A stretch of 64,000 nucleotides of DNA from Naumovozyma dairenensis CBS 421 (GCF_000227115.2 NC_016484.1:744001-808000); one strand, 5' to 3'. Shown: positions 38,123 to 49,700, counted from the stretch's first letter. A program made the numbers and translations. The notes: generated by a model from the sequence alone, not told the origin.

Positions 38123-40120
38123 ATGGGTCTCGACGAGGAAAAATTAAAGAAACGGTTATCGCAGATTGAGATTGATATCGATGAAATGAACGCTATGATC
38201 GATGAGAATTTACAACTAAACAAACCATTCGTCGAGGGAAATATTAACCATGCCGATGGTTCAGATAGTAATAATCGAGAAGAAACTGAAGAAAACAATC
38301 AAGAAGATGAAGCTTTACCAGAACAAAACATTGACCCTCAGGAAGATGATGATTCAGAAACCGCAGTACCTGAGATTGACGTTGATATTGCTACAGACAG
38401 TAATAATCAAATGAAACCAGTTGATACTCAAGAAACTGACGCTTGGGAAGACGAAGAGAAAAAGGAAGAAGAGATTGAATTTGAGAAAGAAGAAGCAGAA
38501 GAAGAAGAAAAACACGATGAGGCAATTACTGAAGCTAACGAAGAGCTGAATGAAGGTGACTTCGAAGATGTAGTTTCAGAGACAAAATCACAGCCAGCAA
38601 CTGGGGAAGCGCTACCGGTGGATGGAAACGAAAGGGATACACAAATACCTGATTCACAGAGCCAAGAAACCGAACAACCAGAAAAGAGCCTGGATTCATC
38701 ATCCGTCAATGGAGAAAATGCTGAAGATATTGATCGTGACGAATCATACGAATACGAAGAAGTAACTGTAACAGATTCTGAAGAAGATGGAGAACCTGAG
38801 GCTGAAAGCGAACAACAACAAAAGGTTGATGCTACGAAATTGATATTGCCTCAATCATATACAAAGGACGGAAATGTTAAACAAGACCTAGAGGATGATG
38901 AAGAGACCACTGATGACGACTCTTACGAATATGAAGAAGTTACAGTGACGGATTCTGATGAGGCAGCTATTGGACAAGGTGAAGAAGATGAAGCTGAGGA
39001 ACAAAGTTCCAAAGACGAAGAAGCTAAAAAATCTGACCCTGAATCAAATGATCATGAAAATAATGAAAAAACGCCAGAAAAGGAAGCTACCCCAATTTTG
39101 GCAAAGACAGTTGATAACATCACTCCAAGCGACGTGGGAGCACCACTACCTGAAGATAATGAGGCTCCGAGAGCAAAAGATAGTGGGGTTGATTTATCAC
39201 TTAAGCTAGAGCCTGAGGTATTGTTAGCTGCTCGGGATGCCAAGAAGACTCTACCTATAACGAATCCATTTAGTTCCAGCTCTAGAAAATCTGTAGAAAC
39301 CGAAGCGGAATCATCAATTGCTCCAGCAAATCAAGAACCAGAACCCAATAGTGTACCATCACCTTCCCCAGTATTAACGCACCAAGGCAAAGTATTGGAA
39401 ATGCAAAAAAGACTGTTTCAGCAATCCCCTGAATTACAAACACCGGCAAATTTTGAAGATAATAACAACCCATCCAGAAGTATAAGGTCTAATAACAATA
39501 GTTTTACTACGAGAGAAAAACTCCCAAAGAACTCTCATTTTAACGATAATAACATTGATTTAAATAATGAATCAAAGATACATCTACCAAAGAAAGCTAC
39601 ATCGTCACAGAATGCAAAACCAAAAAGTGATATCACATCACCTGTTATTGGTGGTAAACCACTTGTAGATAACAACGGGACAAGACGTCCGACGAATCCA
39701 TTCCGTGTTGTATCTATCAGCAGTGATAAAAACAGTGGTAATAACAGTAGAAAAAGTAGCCAACCAAATAGTCGTATATCGTCCATAGAAAGGGAAGCGC
39801 CAACATCATCTTCTAATAGATCTATGGAATCAGAGGAGGAGGATGGAGATAGTATAACGAAGATACAGAATAAATATGATCAATTGGTTTTAAAGTGTAC
39901 TAAGTTACAGAAGGAAATAGATTATTTGACAAAGATGAATCATCAAGGGACTTTGTCAATCGATGATACTAAGAAATTGAGCAAGGCATTAGAAAAATTG
40001 CAAGAATACTTGGATCAGAAAATGAAAGAGAAATATGAAGTGGGTGTTCTACTAAGTAGACGTTTGAGAAGGGAGATTAACTCGGGAGGGAACGGTGAGT
40101 TTTGGATAGGAAGAAAATGA
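38123..40120 (+). CDS. BNI5: Bni5-like septin-associated bud-neck protein
   Basis: The 665-aa protein is much longer than S. cerevisiae Bni5 (448 aa, YNL166C), which recruits myosin II (Myo1) to septin collars. The N-terminus MGLDEEKLKKRLSQIEIDID matches Bni5 closely and is coiled-coil. The middle (about 40-300) is very acidic and contains the 12-residue peptide SYEYEEVTVTDS twice, at residues 208-219 and 267-278. A Ser/Pro/Asn-rich region follows. A second coiled coil (about 570-640) precedes the basic end. Expansion is mostly in the disordered acidic part. It lies between YNL165W and SKO1, as in S. cerevisiae. Confidence 0.93.
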   Translation: MGLDEEKLKKRLSQIEIDIDEMNAMIDENLQLNKPFVEGNINHADGSDSNNREETEENNQEDEALPEQNIDPQEDDDSETAVPEIDVDIATDSNNQMKPVDTQETDAWEDEEKKEEEIEFEKEEAEEEEKHDEAITEANEELNEGDFEDVVSETKSQPATGEALPVDGNERDTQIPDSQSQETEQPEKSLDSSSVNGENAEDIDRDESYEYEEVTVTDSEEDGEPEAESEQQQKVDATKLILPQSYTKDGNVKQDLEDDEETTDDDSYEYEEVTVTDSDEAAIGQGEEDEAEEQSSKDEEAKKSDPESNDHENNEKTPEKEATPILAKTVDNITPSDVGAPLPEDNEAPRAKDSGVDLSLKLEPEVLLAARDAKKTLPITNPFSSSSRKSVETEAESSIAPANQEPEPNSVPSPSPVLTHQGKVLEMQKRLFQQSPELQTPANFEDNNNPSRSIRSNNNSFTTREKLPKNSHFNDNNIDLNNESKIHLPKKATSSQNAKPKSDITSPVIGGKPLVDNNGTRRPTNPFRVVSISSDKNSGNNSRKSSQPNSRISSIEREAPTSSSNRSMESEEEDGDSITKIQNKYDQLVLKCTKLQKEIDYLTKMNHQGTLSIDDTKKLSKALEKLQEYLDQKMKEKYEVGVLLSRRLRREINSGGNGEFWIGRK

Positions 40121-40878
40121 CGATGCCGTGCCGTTTTGAAGAGGCATTACAGCTATGTAACACTTAATTAGACAATATTTATTAATATATATATATAGAA
40201 GACTTTATAACAATAAGATACCTTTGTAAAAACATATGTTTTATAAACATATGTCCCTCCCCCCACCTTCTTGCAGGAAAAGGTGTTAGCTCACCCCACA
40301 CACAAAACACACTCACTACATTTATGAAAAACAGGCGGGCCACCGCCACTGGATCGGGATCCCACCCCAAATGGCCCACTCAAAACGTGCGATGTTTGCT
40401 ATTTTCTCGTCCTCTGGGCAAAGGCCAATTTCTCTGCCTTGTTCCCATTCCGCAAAGCGAATTTGGAATTCTACCTACAAAACGTAGAACAGATACCAAC
40501 ATAAACAAAAAAGAAAGACAGAGGTTATTGGTCTTACGTCAAAAAATAATATCTATCAGATATATTTTGGAAAGGAAAGCATCTTTTTCTTTTGCCGCTT
40601 AATTATATTCAAGAAGTATCTTATATAACATTTGTTTGAAACAATTCGGGTCTTCAGATATTAATTTTCCCCACGCACCATAATTGTCGTTCCTATTTTA
40701 TAGAACAACTTGACAAGAAAACAACAAAAGAAAGAATAGATCAGCCGTCTAATCGGTACAAGGGCACTTCTAACCTTTAATACTGGAAAAAAATACCCTA
40801 CAACTAGTTTTTACCGAAGTCTCACTTTCGTTGGCTCTTTTATTACTAAATATATCAACATAAATACGTCTGGAAACG
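40121..40878. promoter_or_regulatory. SKO1 promoter with CRE-like site
   Basis: TTACGTCA at 40534-40541, a CRE/ATF-type octamer of the sort Sko1 binds, lies about 340 bp upstream of the SKO1 start. A GC-richer block is at 40335-40460. No gene is seen. Confidence 0.55.
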
Positions 40879-42792
40879 ATGTCCGCTCAACCTAGTGCTA
40901 CTGCTTCCTCAGGAGGTGTCTCATCATTTGATCTAGAACCAAATCCTTTTGAACAAAGTTTTGGTTCAACTACAGATCAAACTAAAGATAACCTCTTGAA
41001 ACAAGCAACTTCAGCTTCTCAACGTCAGCCCTCTTTACTTTCTCTCGGGAATCAACAAAATTACTCTTCAAGAAATAACTCATATTCAAATACAACCACA
41101 CAAAGTTTTAACAATGATAAGGTGCCAGGTCTTAGCATAAATGATATGGCTTCTCTAGGTTCATCAACGAATCGTACTACTACGACGACGACGAACAACA
41201 ATACCGCTACAATAAATGTAGATGATGAAAGGAAACGCCCGTCCATTTCTTTAGGTCGTCCCAGTTCCATTACAAGTCCACCTCTGTTAACACCAGGAGG
41301 ATCCAGACGTTTACCACCTCTATTATTATCTCCTTCATACGTTCAACAGGCAAATTCTAATCCATCATCTTTAATGGCACCTACATCCGTAGGCTCGTTA
41401 TTAGGTTCCACCACCTCTCCATTACTTAATAATACGAATACTAGTAGTGCAAATAATAATGAGAACAATACCACCACTACCACAACGAATACAAATATAA
41501 ATACCAATCCGACAGATACCAATCCACTTCAAAATAGACAATCAATAGAGGGACAATTATCAAGTATTATATTTAACTTACCAAAGACTGGCTTAACGCC
41601 AAATGAATCCAGTATAAGATCAGGGTTGACTCCTGGGCTATTAAGTCAAAATTATTACCCGATTTTACCCTCTATTAGTCAAAGTCCAATACCATCCTCC
41701 TCTATTAATAAGAATGTGAATACTACAGAACAGAATAATGTAAGTAATTCAATGAATGGTGTGCCTTTTACACCAGGGATGACATCTTTATTAGGCTTTT
41801 CAAATGTTATATCACCTCCTTTGAATACTCAGGAGAATGCTTCACAACAACACCAACAGCAACAACCACATTTACAATTACCTCAACAACGGCAGCGACA
41901 GCAAAATCCGAAGACTTCATCATATATTGAAACTGGTGCACCTATGACGATGATAGATCCAAGGACAACAACACTCAGTGCCAAGAATGCTGTCAATCAA
42001 AACCATGATGATGATAATAATACTATCACCACTGGCAGTATTACTAAAAATAAAAATTCATCGACCAATCAAAATGGTCCTGCTGCTCCAAAGAAGAGAA
42101 GGAAAAAAAGTACAACCGCATCAACAAACGCTGTGAAGAAAGAACAAGAACTGCAGCAACAACATCAACAACAACAAGATACAAATGAAAACACCACTGG
42201 CAACACGAATACAGATTCACAGACATACGACGAGGAAGATCAAGAACGGAAAAGGAAGGAATTTTTGGAAAGAAATCGTGTTGCCGCATCAAAATTTAGA
42301 CAACGTAAGAAAGAATATATCAAGAAGATTGAAGGTGATTTGAATTATTTCCATAATGAATATGAAGATTATAATAATATTATGAAAATGTTCTTAGGTC
42401 CACCGTTGTTGTCCTCCTCCTCCTCTTCTAATGTTAATGGGAATTCCAATTTAAGAATTGGTCAACACGAATTTGATTCCAATGGTTCATCATTGATTAA
42501 TAAGTTGGAGAATTCAATAATGAAGAATGACGGGCAATCTTCATTAACGATTTTAAATCAAATGAAACAAATACTAATATCGACGAAATACTACGAGCGT
42601 GGTGGTAGAGACCCAGTACGTGAAAATATTTCGGAAATTGGAAATACTGCAAATTTTAATAATACAGATGATAGTAGAAATAACAGTATCAGTGGACCTA
42701 AGAATACAAGACCAGATATCAAACAAGAATCACTTGGTTCGCGAATATCTCATTTATTTGATGGACCTGACAGTAATACTGATAATAGATAA
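40879..42792 (+). CDS. SKO1: Sko1-like bZIP regulator of osmotic and oxidative stress genes
   Basis: The 637-aa protein (647 in S. cerevisiae Sko1, YNL167C) is an ATF/CREB-family factor that represses stress genes with Cyc8-Tup1 and switches to activation when phosphorylated by Hog1. The bZIP basic region RNRVAASKFRQRKK is at residues 465-478 and the zipper is short and poor in leucines (IEGDLNYFHNEYEDY), as in Sko1. Upstream are many Ser-Pro and Thr-Pro sites (SPPLLTPGG, LLSPS, GLTPG, PFTPGM), candidates for Hog1 or PKA control. The Asn/Thr/Gln runs are extensive. The basic stretch PKKRRKK near 400 looks like a nuclear signal. Confidence 0.95.
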   Translation: MSAQPSATASSGGVSSFDLEPNPFEQSFGSTTDQTKDNLLKQATSASQRQPSLLSLGNQQNYSSRNNSYSNTTTQSFNNDKVPGLSINDMASLGSSTNRTTTTTTNNNTATINVDDERKRPSISLGRPSSITSPPLLTPGGSRRLPPLLLSPSYVQQANSNPSSLMAPTSVGSLLGSTTSPLLNNTNTSSANNNENNTTTTTTNTNINTNPTDTNPLQNRQSIEGQLSSIIFNLPKTGLTPNESSIRSGLTPGLLSQNYYPILPSISQSPIPSSSINKNVNTTEQNNVSNSMNGVPFTPGMTSLLGFSNVISPPLNTQENASQQHQQQQPHLQLPQQRQRQQNPKTSSYIETGAPMTMIDPRTTTLSAKNAVNQNHDDDNNTITTGSITKNKNSSTNQNGPAAPKKRRKKSTTASTNAVKKEQELQQQHQQQQDTNENTTGNTNTDSQTYDEEDQERKRKEFLERNRVAASKFRQRKKEYIKKIEGDLNYFHNEYEDYNNIMKMFLGPPLLSSSSSSNVNGNSNLRIGQHEFDSNGSSLINKLENSIMKNDGQSSLTILNQMKQILISTKYYERGGRDPVRENISEIGNTANFNNTDDSRNNSISGPKNTRPDIKQESLGSRISHLFDGPDSNTDNR

Positions 42793-43151
42793 TAGTACTA
42801 GCAACATTTGAATGTTTTGTGAGGGATTATATAATAAATAAGAACTTAATATCTGTATAGACTGTAATGTTTTATTTTTATTTTTTCTTTTCATTTGTAA
42901 AATACCGTGATTGCAATCACTTATTATTTTTTCAATTGTATCGATCCGATTTGAAGGCCTCGATCCGAGATCGGCCGACTAGAAGAAAAATAAATAAGTC
43001 ATTTGAATCATCACCATCACAAGAGAAGCATGACCTTCATGATTTCAGTTCAACAACTCAATCTCGAACATATATAAGTAAACTTACTTTTGAAGAAAAC
43101 GATTCTGCAACTCAATTAGCACTTCTGAACGAAGAAGTAAGGGATTGCGCA
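42793..43151. other. SKO1-FMP41 intergenic region, open in the FMP41 frame
   Basis: This spacer stays open in frame with FMP41 from an ATG at 42867. It contains a perfect palindrome GTGATTGCAATCAC (42907-42920) and the direct repeat CGATCCGA (42942-42949 and 42961-42968). I treat it as promoter and leader. A 95-residue N-terminal extension of FMP41 cannot be excluded. Confidence 0.5.
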
Positions 43152-43940
43152 ATGAGTTATAGATATTTGCAAGATGTTAGAAAGATTATCTGCATTGGAC
43201 GCAATTATGCTGCCCATATTGCTGAATTAAACAGTAAGACCCCCAAGCAACCCTTTTTCTTTTTGAAACCATCATCTAGTATAATTACCCCAATTACTCA
43301 GGCGCACCCACGTCGTGATGATTTACCCACTGGTGCATGTTTCCATGGGTTAAGAGAAGATGGTGGTAATCCCTCATGTATTTATTTACCAAAGGGTACG
43401 GATGTACACCATGAGGTTGAGTTGGCTTTAATTATGGATAAATATGTATCCAATGCACAGGTAGGTGATATCAATGCGGGGAATGTTTTCGACTTGATTA
43501 GAGGTGTTGCCTTATCGTTTGATTTGACTGCAAGGAACATTCAATTTGAGGCGAAGGATAAAGGGTTACCTTGGTCTATTGCTAAGGGGTTTGATACTTT
43601 CTTGCCCATGTCACATTTCATTCCTAAGGATGAATTGAGTAAGGACAAGGATAACTTACAAGATGTGTTTAAATTGGTTTGTAAAGTTAATGGAGAGGTA
43701 AGACAGAATGAATGGAGTTCCTTGATGTTGAACCCATTAGAAAAGATTATTCAAGTTATTTCAACTACGATGACTTTGGAGCCTGGTGACATTATCTTGA
43801 CAGGTACACCATCTGGTGTTGGACAGATTCAACCAGGAGATGAAATCAGCGGAGAGTTATTTTATGGTGATAAACAACTGGTTGATATGAAATTTGATTG
43901 TGAAGAACGTCCGGGACCATATGTTTTCACAGAGACATGA
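43152..43940 (+). CDS. FMP41: Fumarylacetoacetate-hydrolase family protein, Fmp41
   Basis: Starting at ATG 43152 the protein has 262 aa, close to S. cerevisiae Fmp41 (259 aa, YNL168C), and begins MSYRYLQDVRKIICIGRNYA, which matches that protein nearly residue by residue. FAH-fold features are visible: GRNYAAH, VHHEVELALI (metal-binding His and Glu residues), DLTARNIQFEAKDKGLPW, and the signature ILTGTPSGVGQIQPGD. The family includes mitochondrial oxaloacetate decarboxylases and acylpyruvases. The yeast protein is mitochondrial but its substrate is not settled. The frame remains open upstream to 42867, so a longer form is possible. Confidence 0.93.
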   Translation: MSYRYLQDVRKIICIGRNYAAHIAELNSKTPKQPFFFLKPSSSIITPITQAHPRRDDLPTGACFHGLREDGGNPSCIYLPKGTDVHHEVELALIMDKYVSNAQVGDINAGNVFDLIRGVALSFDLTARNIQFEAKDKGLPWSIAKGFDTFLPMSHFIPKDELSKDKDNLQDVFKLVCKVNGEVRQNEWSSLMLNPLEKIIQVISTTMTLEPGDIILTGTPSGVGQIQPGDEISGELFYGDKQLVDMKFDCEERPGPYVFTET

Positions 43941-44642
43941 TCTTTGTGGAGTTGTCGTCCAACGTCCACTGCTACATAATACATATAGATATTACTTGTT
44001 GATATGAATGAATGTAATCTGGCAGGGACTGCGCGAACCATGAAATTTACAAAATATGTACGTGCGAGTGTGCCCGAGGGGGACAGACACAGAGACAGAC
44101 AGCCCGCCTTCGCGCTCTCGCGCCCTCGCGCTGTCCCGTTGAAAATTTCAAATTTCTTGGAACAGCGATTGTGTACGTACGTAAAAGCAAATAAGCAAAT
44201 AAATAAATAAATAAGCAGTTGAAGACAACGAAATGGACACGGCGCCAGGGTCTTCTTCCGATCCCATCACCTTTCACCTTCGCCGTGTGCCTGGTTGGTT
44301 AAACACTGGTGCCGCTGTAGAGTACACACGAACAATGTCTTTCTTATATAAGAGGATAACAAACAAAGTGAGAACAACAAACACACATCTTTACCAGGAA
44401 AACCGTAAAGATTGACAGCTCCACAATCCTCTTTCTCGAGGCAATTTCATATATTGTTACAGAACCTGATTTAGTATTGTGCGGATAGAGAGAATTTCAA
44501 TTCATAAATAACTGTTATTAGCATCTTTTCCAAGAAACATCGTCATTACCTTAACTGCTATACTCCTACAGAGATCTTTATGGCCATTCTCTAATTGATC
44601 TCCATATATAGTAGCACTACCTACATTACACTTTAAAACAAC
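43941..44642. other. PSD1 upstream region with GC-rich foldable block
   Basis: 702 bp with a GC-rich segment (about 44080-44145) in which GGGACAG (44080-44086) can pair with CTGTCCC (44132-44138). A CGTA-type run (44174-44182) and a TATATAA box (44346) are also seen. I identify no gene and no inositol-responsive CATGTG element. Confidence 0.5.
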
Positions 44643-46235
44643 ATGATACCAATGAAAAGCGCACTTGCACAGGGCAAATCTATCCTTTCAAATGGATCTC
44701 CGCTTTTAAAAGTATCATCATCATCACGCTTCCAATTACGTGATAGAACAGCCATCCTATGGAACCGGAAACTCTCAAATAAATTCTCAAATAAATTCTT
44801 TCTAACTTCTAAAGATTCCTCGGAAAGATCAAACGAATTCGTAGTGAAACATGCAAATAAAGCCGCTGCCACCGTATCAGATCATCAAAAACATGTCAGT
44901 CCATTGACCATGAAATGGGCTGTCTTAACCGGTGTCACCATAGTAATCGGTACCATCCTCTTAGTGTCGAGAAATGAACTGGATGAACCAGATCGAGAGC
45001 AAAAGCAGAACCAGGAAAATAACAACAATAATAAGAAAAGATATAAGAGAATTAAAATATTCAATAATAACTGGTTATTCTTTTGTTATTCTACATTACC
45101 ATTGAACGCAATCTCAAGACTTTGGGGGAAAGTAAATTCATTAACCTTACCCCTATGGTTACGTCCTATTGGTTATAGATTTTATTCATACCTTTTCGAC
45201 GTTAATTTGGATGAAATGATAGATCCAGATTTCACTCATTATGCTAATCTTTCAGAATTCTTTTATAGGAATATTAAACCTGAAGTGAGACCAATTGAAA
45301 CCGGTGGGAACGTCATTGTGTGTCCAAGTGATGGTCGTGTCTTGCAAATCGGGATAATAGATTCAGATACAGGTGAAATTGAACAAGTGAAAGGTTTAAC
45401 GTATTCTATAAGAGAATTCTTAGGGACTCATTCAAATCCATTAATGTCTAAGAGTGAATCTACTTTAGATTTAACCGCAGAGGAAACAAAACATAAAGAA
45501 TTCGCTAAAATTAATGACTTTAAACTGGCACAGGGAAAATATGAAGATGGTTGTGAATATATAAATATTGAAAATGAAGGTGATAAATCTGTCAAGGAAT
45601 TTAATTCAGGTCCATCAAAGACTGTTAAACTTTTAAGTGAATTATCCTTAACTTACCCATCATATAGATTTAACTCTTTAACAAAATCATCATCATCTCT
45701 ATCAGCCTCATCTACAATAACGGATCCCGTAGATACTGAATTATATTTTGCAGTTATATATTTGGCTCCAGGTGATTATCATCATTTCCATTCACCAATA
45801 GATTGGGTTTGTAAAATTCGTCGTCATTTCCCAGGTGATTTATTCTCAGTTGCTCCATATTTCCAAAGAAATTTCCCCAATTTATTCGTATTAAATGAAC
45901 GTGTCTCACTCTTAGGATATTGGAAATATGGGTTTTTTAGTATGACACCAGTAGGAGCCACAAATGTCGGTTCCATTAAATTAAATTTTGATAAGGAACT
46001 AATTACAAACGTAAAGAGAAATAAATTAAAAGATCCTCATATTTGTTACGAGGCAATCTATGAAAATGCAAGCAAAGTATTAGGTGGAATGCCATTAATT
46101 AAAGGTGAAGAAATGGGTGGATTCGAATTGGGTAGTACTGTGGTATTATGTTTTGAAGCCCCAAAGACTTTTAAATTTAATATGAAAGTGGGGGAAAAAG
46201 TCAAGATGGGTCAAAAATTAGGTACCATTGAATGA
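44643..46235 (+). CDS. PSD1: Mitochondrial phosphatidylserine decarboxylase 1
   Basis: The 530-aa proenzyme (500 in S. cerevisiae Psd1, YNL169C) makes phosphatidylethanolamine from phosphatidylserine at the inner mitochondrial membrane. The N-terminus is basic, Ser-rich and mitochondrial in type. A membrane segment lies at about 100-115. The LGST self-cleavage motif is at residues 496-499, where cleavage before S498 would yield the pyruvoyl alpha chain of 33 residues. Conserved PSDGR (230s) and PGDYHHFHSPIDW signatures are present. A polar insert (about 275-365) rich in Glu, Lys and Ser separates conserved blocks. It is convergent with APC1. Confidence 0.98.
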   Translation: MIPMKSALAQGKSILSNGSPLLKVSSSSRFQLRDRTAILWNRKLSNKFSNKFFLTSKDSSERSNEFVVKHANKAAATVSDHQKHVSPLTMKWAVLTGVTIVIGTILLVSRNELDEPDREQKQNQENNNNNKKRYKRIKIFNNNWLFFCYSTLPLNAISRLWGKVNSLTLPLWLRPIGYRFYSYLFDVNLDEMIDPDFTHYANLSEFFYRNIKPEVRPIETGGNVIVCPSDGRVLQIGIIDSDTGEIEQVKGLTYSIREFLGTHSNPLMSKSESTLDLTAEETKHKEFAKINDFKLAQGKYEDGCEYINIENEGDKSVKEFNSGPSKTVKLLSELSLTYPSYRFNSLTKSSSSLSASSTITDPVDTELYFAVIYLAPGDYHHFHSPIDWVCKIRRHFPGDLFSVAPYFQRNFPNLFVLNERVSLLGYWKYGFFSMTPVGATNVGSIKLNFDKELITNVKRNKLKDPHICYEAIYENASKVLGGMPLIKGEEMGGFELGSTVVLCFEAPKTFKFNMKVGEKVKMGQKLGTIE

Positions 46236-46711
46236 AAAAGACAAAAAACAATACAAACATAAAAAGTTCTGCATCTCAAAAGTTTATCAAGTTCTTTTTT
46301 GTTTTATTCCATTTTAACCTAAATCTATTATTATATATTATATTCTTCCTTTTTTCTTTATAAAATCTTATATCAGTCAATTAATATATTAATTATTAAC
46401 ATTGATTTTCCTCTTTTTAAAATGAAGATATATCCAGAGCAACAATTAAAATACCATCAAAATTCTTTACCAACTATTTTAACGCCCTTCCCGAAAATTA
46501 TATCCAGTATTTTATGTAGAAACTGCGACAAAATTAAACCCCTTTATATAAATGTTTTTACATGTTGACGACAAGAAATATATAATATTGAATATATATT
46601 TCAATACTCTAAATAATATTATATATAATGCAATGCTTTTCTTTCTATAAAAATATATATAAAAAAAATTCTGTAAAAATGTAGCAATTTAATTACCAAT
46701 AAAATTTCAAC
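46236..46711. other. Convergent AT-rich intergenic region
   Basis: Between PSD1 and APC1 3' ends. Many TATATA and ATTAAT runs are compatible with 3'-end formation on both strands. No gene is seen. Confidence 0.6.
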
Positions 46712-49700
46712 CTATCTCTGTCCTAATGACAATGCTTGTTTTTTCCATATTTCTAACTGATAATCTGTAGTAATATTATCATTATTACTACAATCCGAGT
46801 AAATCATATCCAGGTTAAAATCTTCAGCACTATCAATACTCTCATTTTTCTCTTGAAGTTCTCTTTCTAATTCTAACATAGTCGGATTCATCATATTTAA
46901 TCGATTTATCAGATTGGAAGCAAAGTTAACCATAGTAATATTTTTCTTGTTATTCAATGAAACTTTTCCATCAATGGCTTTAATCTTTTGTTGAAGGGCC
47001 ATATGAATATTTTCAACATTTGGGAACTTTTGCTTCTCTTCATCATAAGAATTGTGCCTATCTTTGGGCTTGACATAAATTACTGTACCATTAGCAAAAT
47101 ATCTCATTGCTGTAATTGTTTCGTTAAACTCAATCTCTAATGGATGATAATCTGGCGAATCAATAACAATTTTATCAATGTGTTTGAAATCAGGTAAAAG
47201 GCATGGCGATTCCAGGTTTTTCGCAACCAGGTCACCACTTAAGTGTTCGGAACGTAAATATATTTTGATCGGAACATTATTTATAACTTCTTCAGTAACC
47301 GAATCTTTAATTACTAAACAACGGGGTTCTATTGTCATACTCCAAAAATATTTCAAACATTCCTCTAGTTGACTATCAAGATCAGGTAAAATTGATAAAA
47401 TCAAATAAGCAATGTTCTCTGAGGTAGATGTCATTAATGCGTATTGACCAGAGCCTAGAAATAGGAAACCCAATGATAAATTCGTTGACATATATTTGGA
47501 GTAATGAGCTTCGAAGTCAACATCTTTCCTTATACCTATAATGTTCTCTAAACTTTCTCTAGTATCAGTTTCGTCACCAATCTCATCTTCTTCTTCTTCT
47601 TGTTCTTCTTCTGCATCATCTTCTTCCGCTGATCCATTTTCATTTGCACCAGGTGAAAATTCAGAATCAAACATAACAAAATCATGTTCATCTCCATGTT
47701 CAGCAGCAAATTCTCGAACAATGGGGTTAATACGTGTTTTCTTCTTGGCCCGCTTAAACAAATACGAATGTAATCCAAAAATCGTTTCATGGACGAAACG
47801 AACCCTTCTAAACACTTCCAAATCACCAGTAGCACACATTATCATACTTGCAGATATCATCAAACTATTAACTAAAGTGGTAATACCACTTATAATAAGT
47901 ACTTCATCAACGTTTCTTTTCCCAAAATATTGATAAAATGGAACGAACCTGTCCAAGAGAGAAAGTAATATATCTCGAACTTTAATATTACTAGTAGAAG
48001 CGAACTTTATACCCATGGCTAAAACACGTCCTGCCATAACTAAATAAATAGGCAAATCTTTTGCGCTTAGTTGGTCGGAAAGTGCGATATCCATTCCACC
48101 AAGAACAAATTCTAAACTGTCCTCAATTGTATCCCACAATATCATATGATATGATAATTCTTTCAACAGAAATAGATGAGAACGATGGTTAATTACAGCA
48201 TTCTTTTTCAAATTAGGTTTAATTAAGTCAGCAATATGTTTGTCTCTCGTTCTTAGGAAAATAAATGTCAATGCAAGAAGGGCTCCACTATGTGAATCCT
48301 CGGGAACCCAGTTAGGTTCAACTTCATGAGTTTCTGTTATAATTGAAAGTAAGTCGTTGATGAGGCTAGGGTATAGCTCTTCTGCTTCTCCATCAAGATT
48401 TAGATCGTCTTGGAAAAGCCCATCATCCTCGCTCTTATGGCCACCGTTTTCTTCAGATGAAGAAAAGTTTTTCCCAGATCCTAAATTGATCAGACCCAAG
48501 GCAATACCTGCACCGACTCTATAACTTTCATGCACAACCATTTCTTCATGAATTTGAACAAGTGATGTTAACTGTGATAGCAACAGTGAACTCATTCTTC
48601 TATGATTGGATTGTTGATAAAGTAACCCAATTCCAACTAGAGCAACAGTTTGCACTTCTATAGCTATATTCAAATCATTTGATCCTTGTGGTAGCAGAGC
48701 AACAACATGAACACTCAGTACTTTAGTTAATTTCAAATCCATCGTGCTTTTCATACTGGCGCACATTCCTAATAATAAACCAATACTGATCTTTGTAACC
48801 TTAGGACTTAAATAGTTATATACATGCCATTCCTCTAGATTTTTCAAATGGCCATTCAACCCCAATCCGAATAAGAATCCTCCATGGTGTGCATTTAGTT
48901 CAGACGGTTTATTAAATACAATCCAACTTCCTGTAATTCCTGTGGCATGTCTTGATATTATCAATCCAGAACTTACACCAGCATGGAAATCCGCTAATGC
49001 GGTTACATTCTTTGACAAGTTCATGCTTTTTGAAATGTTCGTTCCATCAGGGAATAAGCATTCCAAATTCACCGGTTTGGGCGTCCATTTTTGTGTAGAC
49101 AACGGTTGTTCACAACCATATAATATTGCGCTATATCCGATTCCTGCCGTACTTGTCCGCAAAGCAGTAAGTGCTACAACTGCTTTTTTTTCTTCTAGAA
49201 TGCTTTTGTATTTTGTCTCTGTCGGGATGAAGTGGACTTTATGAATATCGAAATAGTTCACTAGCGATAACGCTTCATCAAACCTTCGATCATGTGAGAA
49301 GATTAATTCTGTGTTTTCCTTGGATACAAGATTATTTTGATCTTCATTTTGTTTCAAAAGGTATTCTTTATCACTCGATAATAGAGCATTATCTTCACTT
49401 GATACGAAGGCTGAATCCTTAACAACTTCTGATATAACAGTATATATATTTCTGGGCATCCGTCTTGAATTTGTATGGATAGTTGAGTTTCTTACTTTAA
49501 AGCTTGTTAAATTTGAGAACGATGACGGGGATGAGAGTTCTTCCTCACTTTTCTGATCAAACTCGATTTGTTTGATAAGTGCGATATGTCGCTCGAGATC
49601 CGATCTTGCGATAGTCGATAAGTCTAATTCCTTATCAGCAAAAGAAATGTGTCTTTCGATTGATTTTAAGATTGTTCTCAATGGAGTAATTATACCTATT

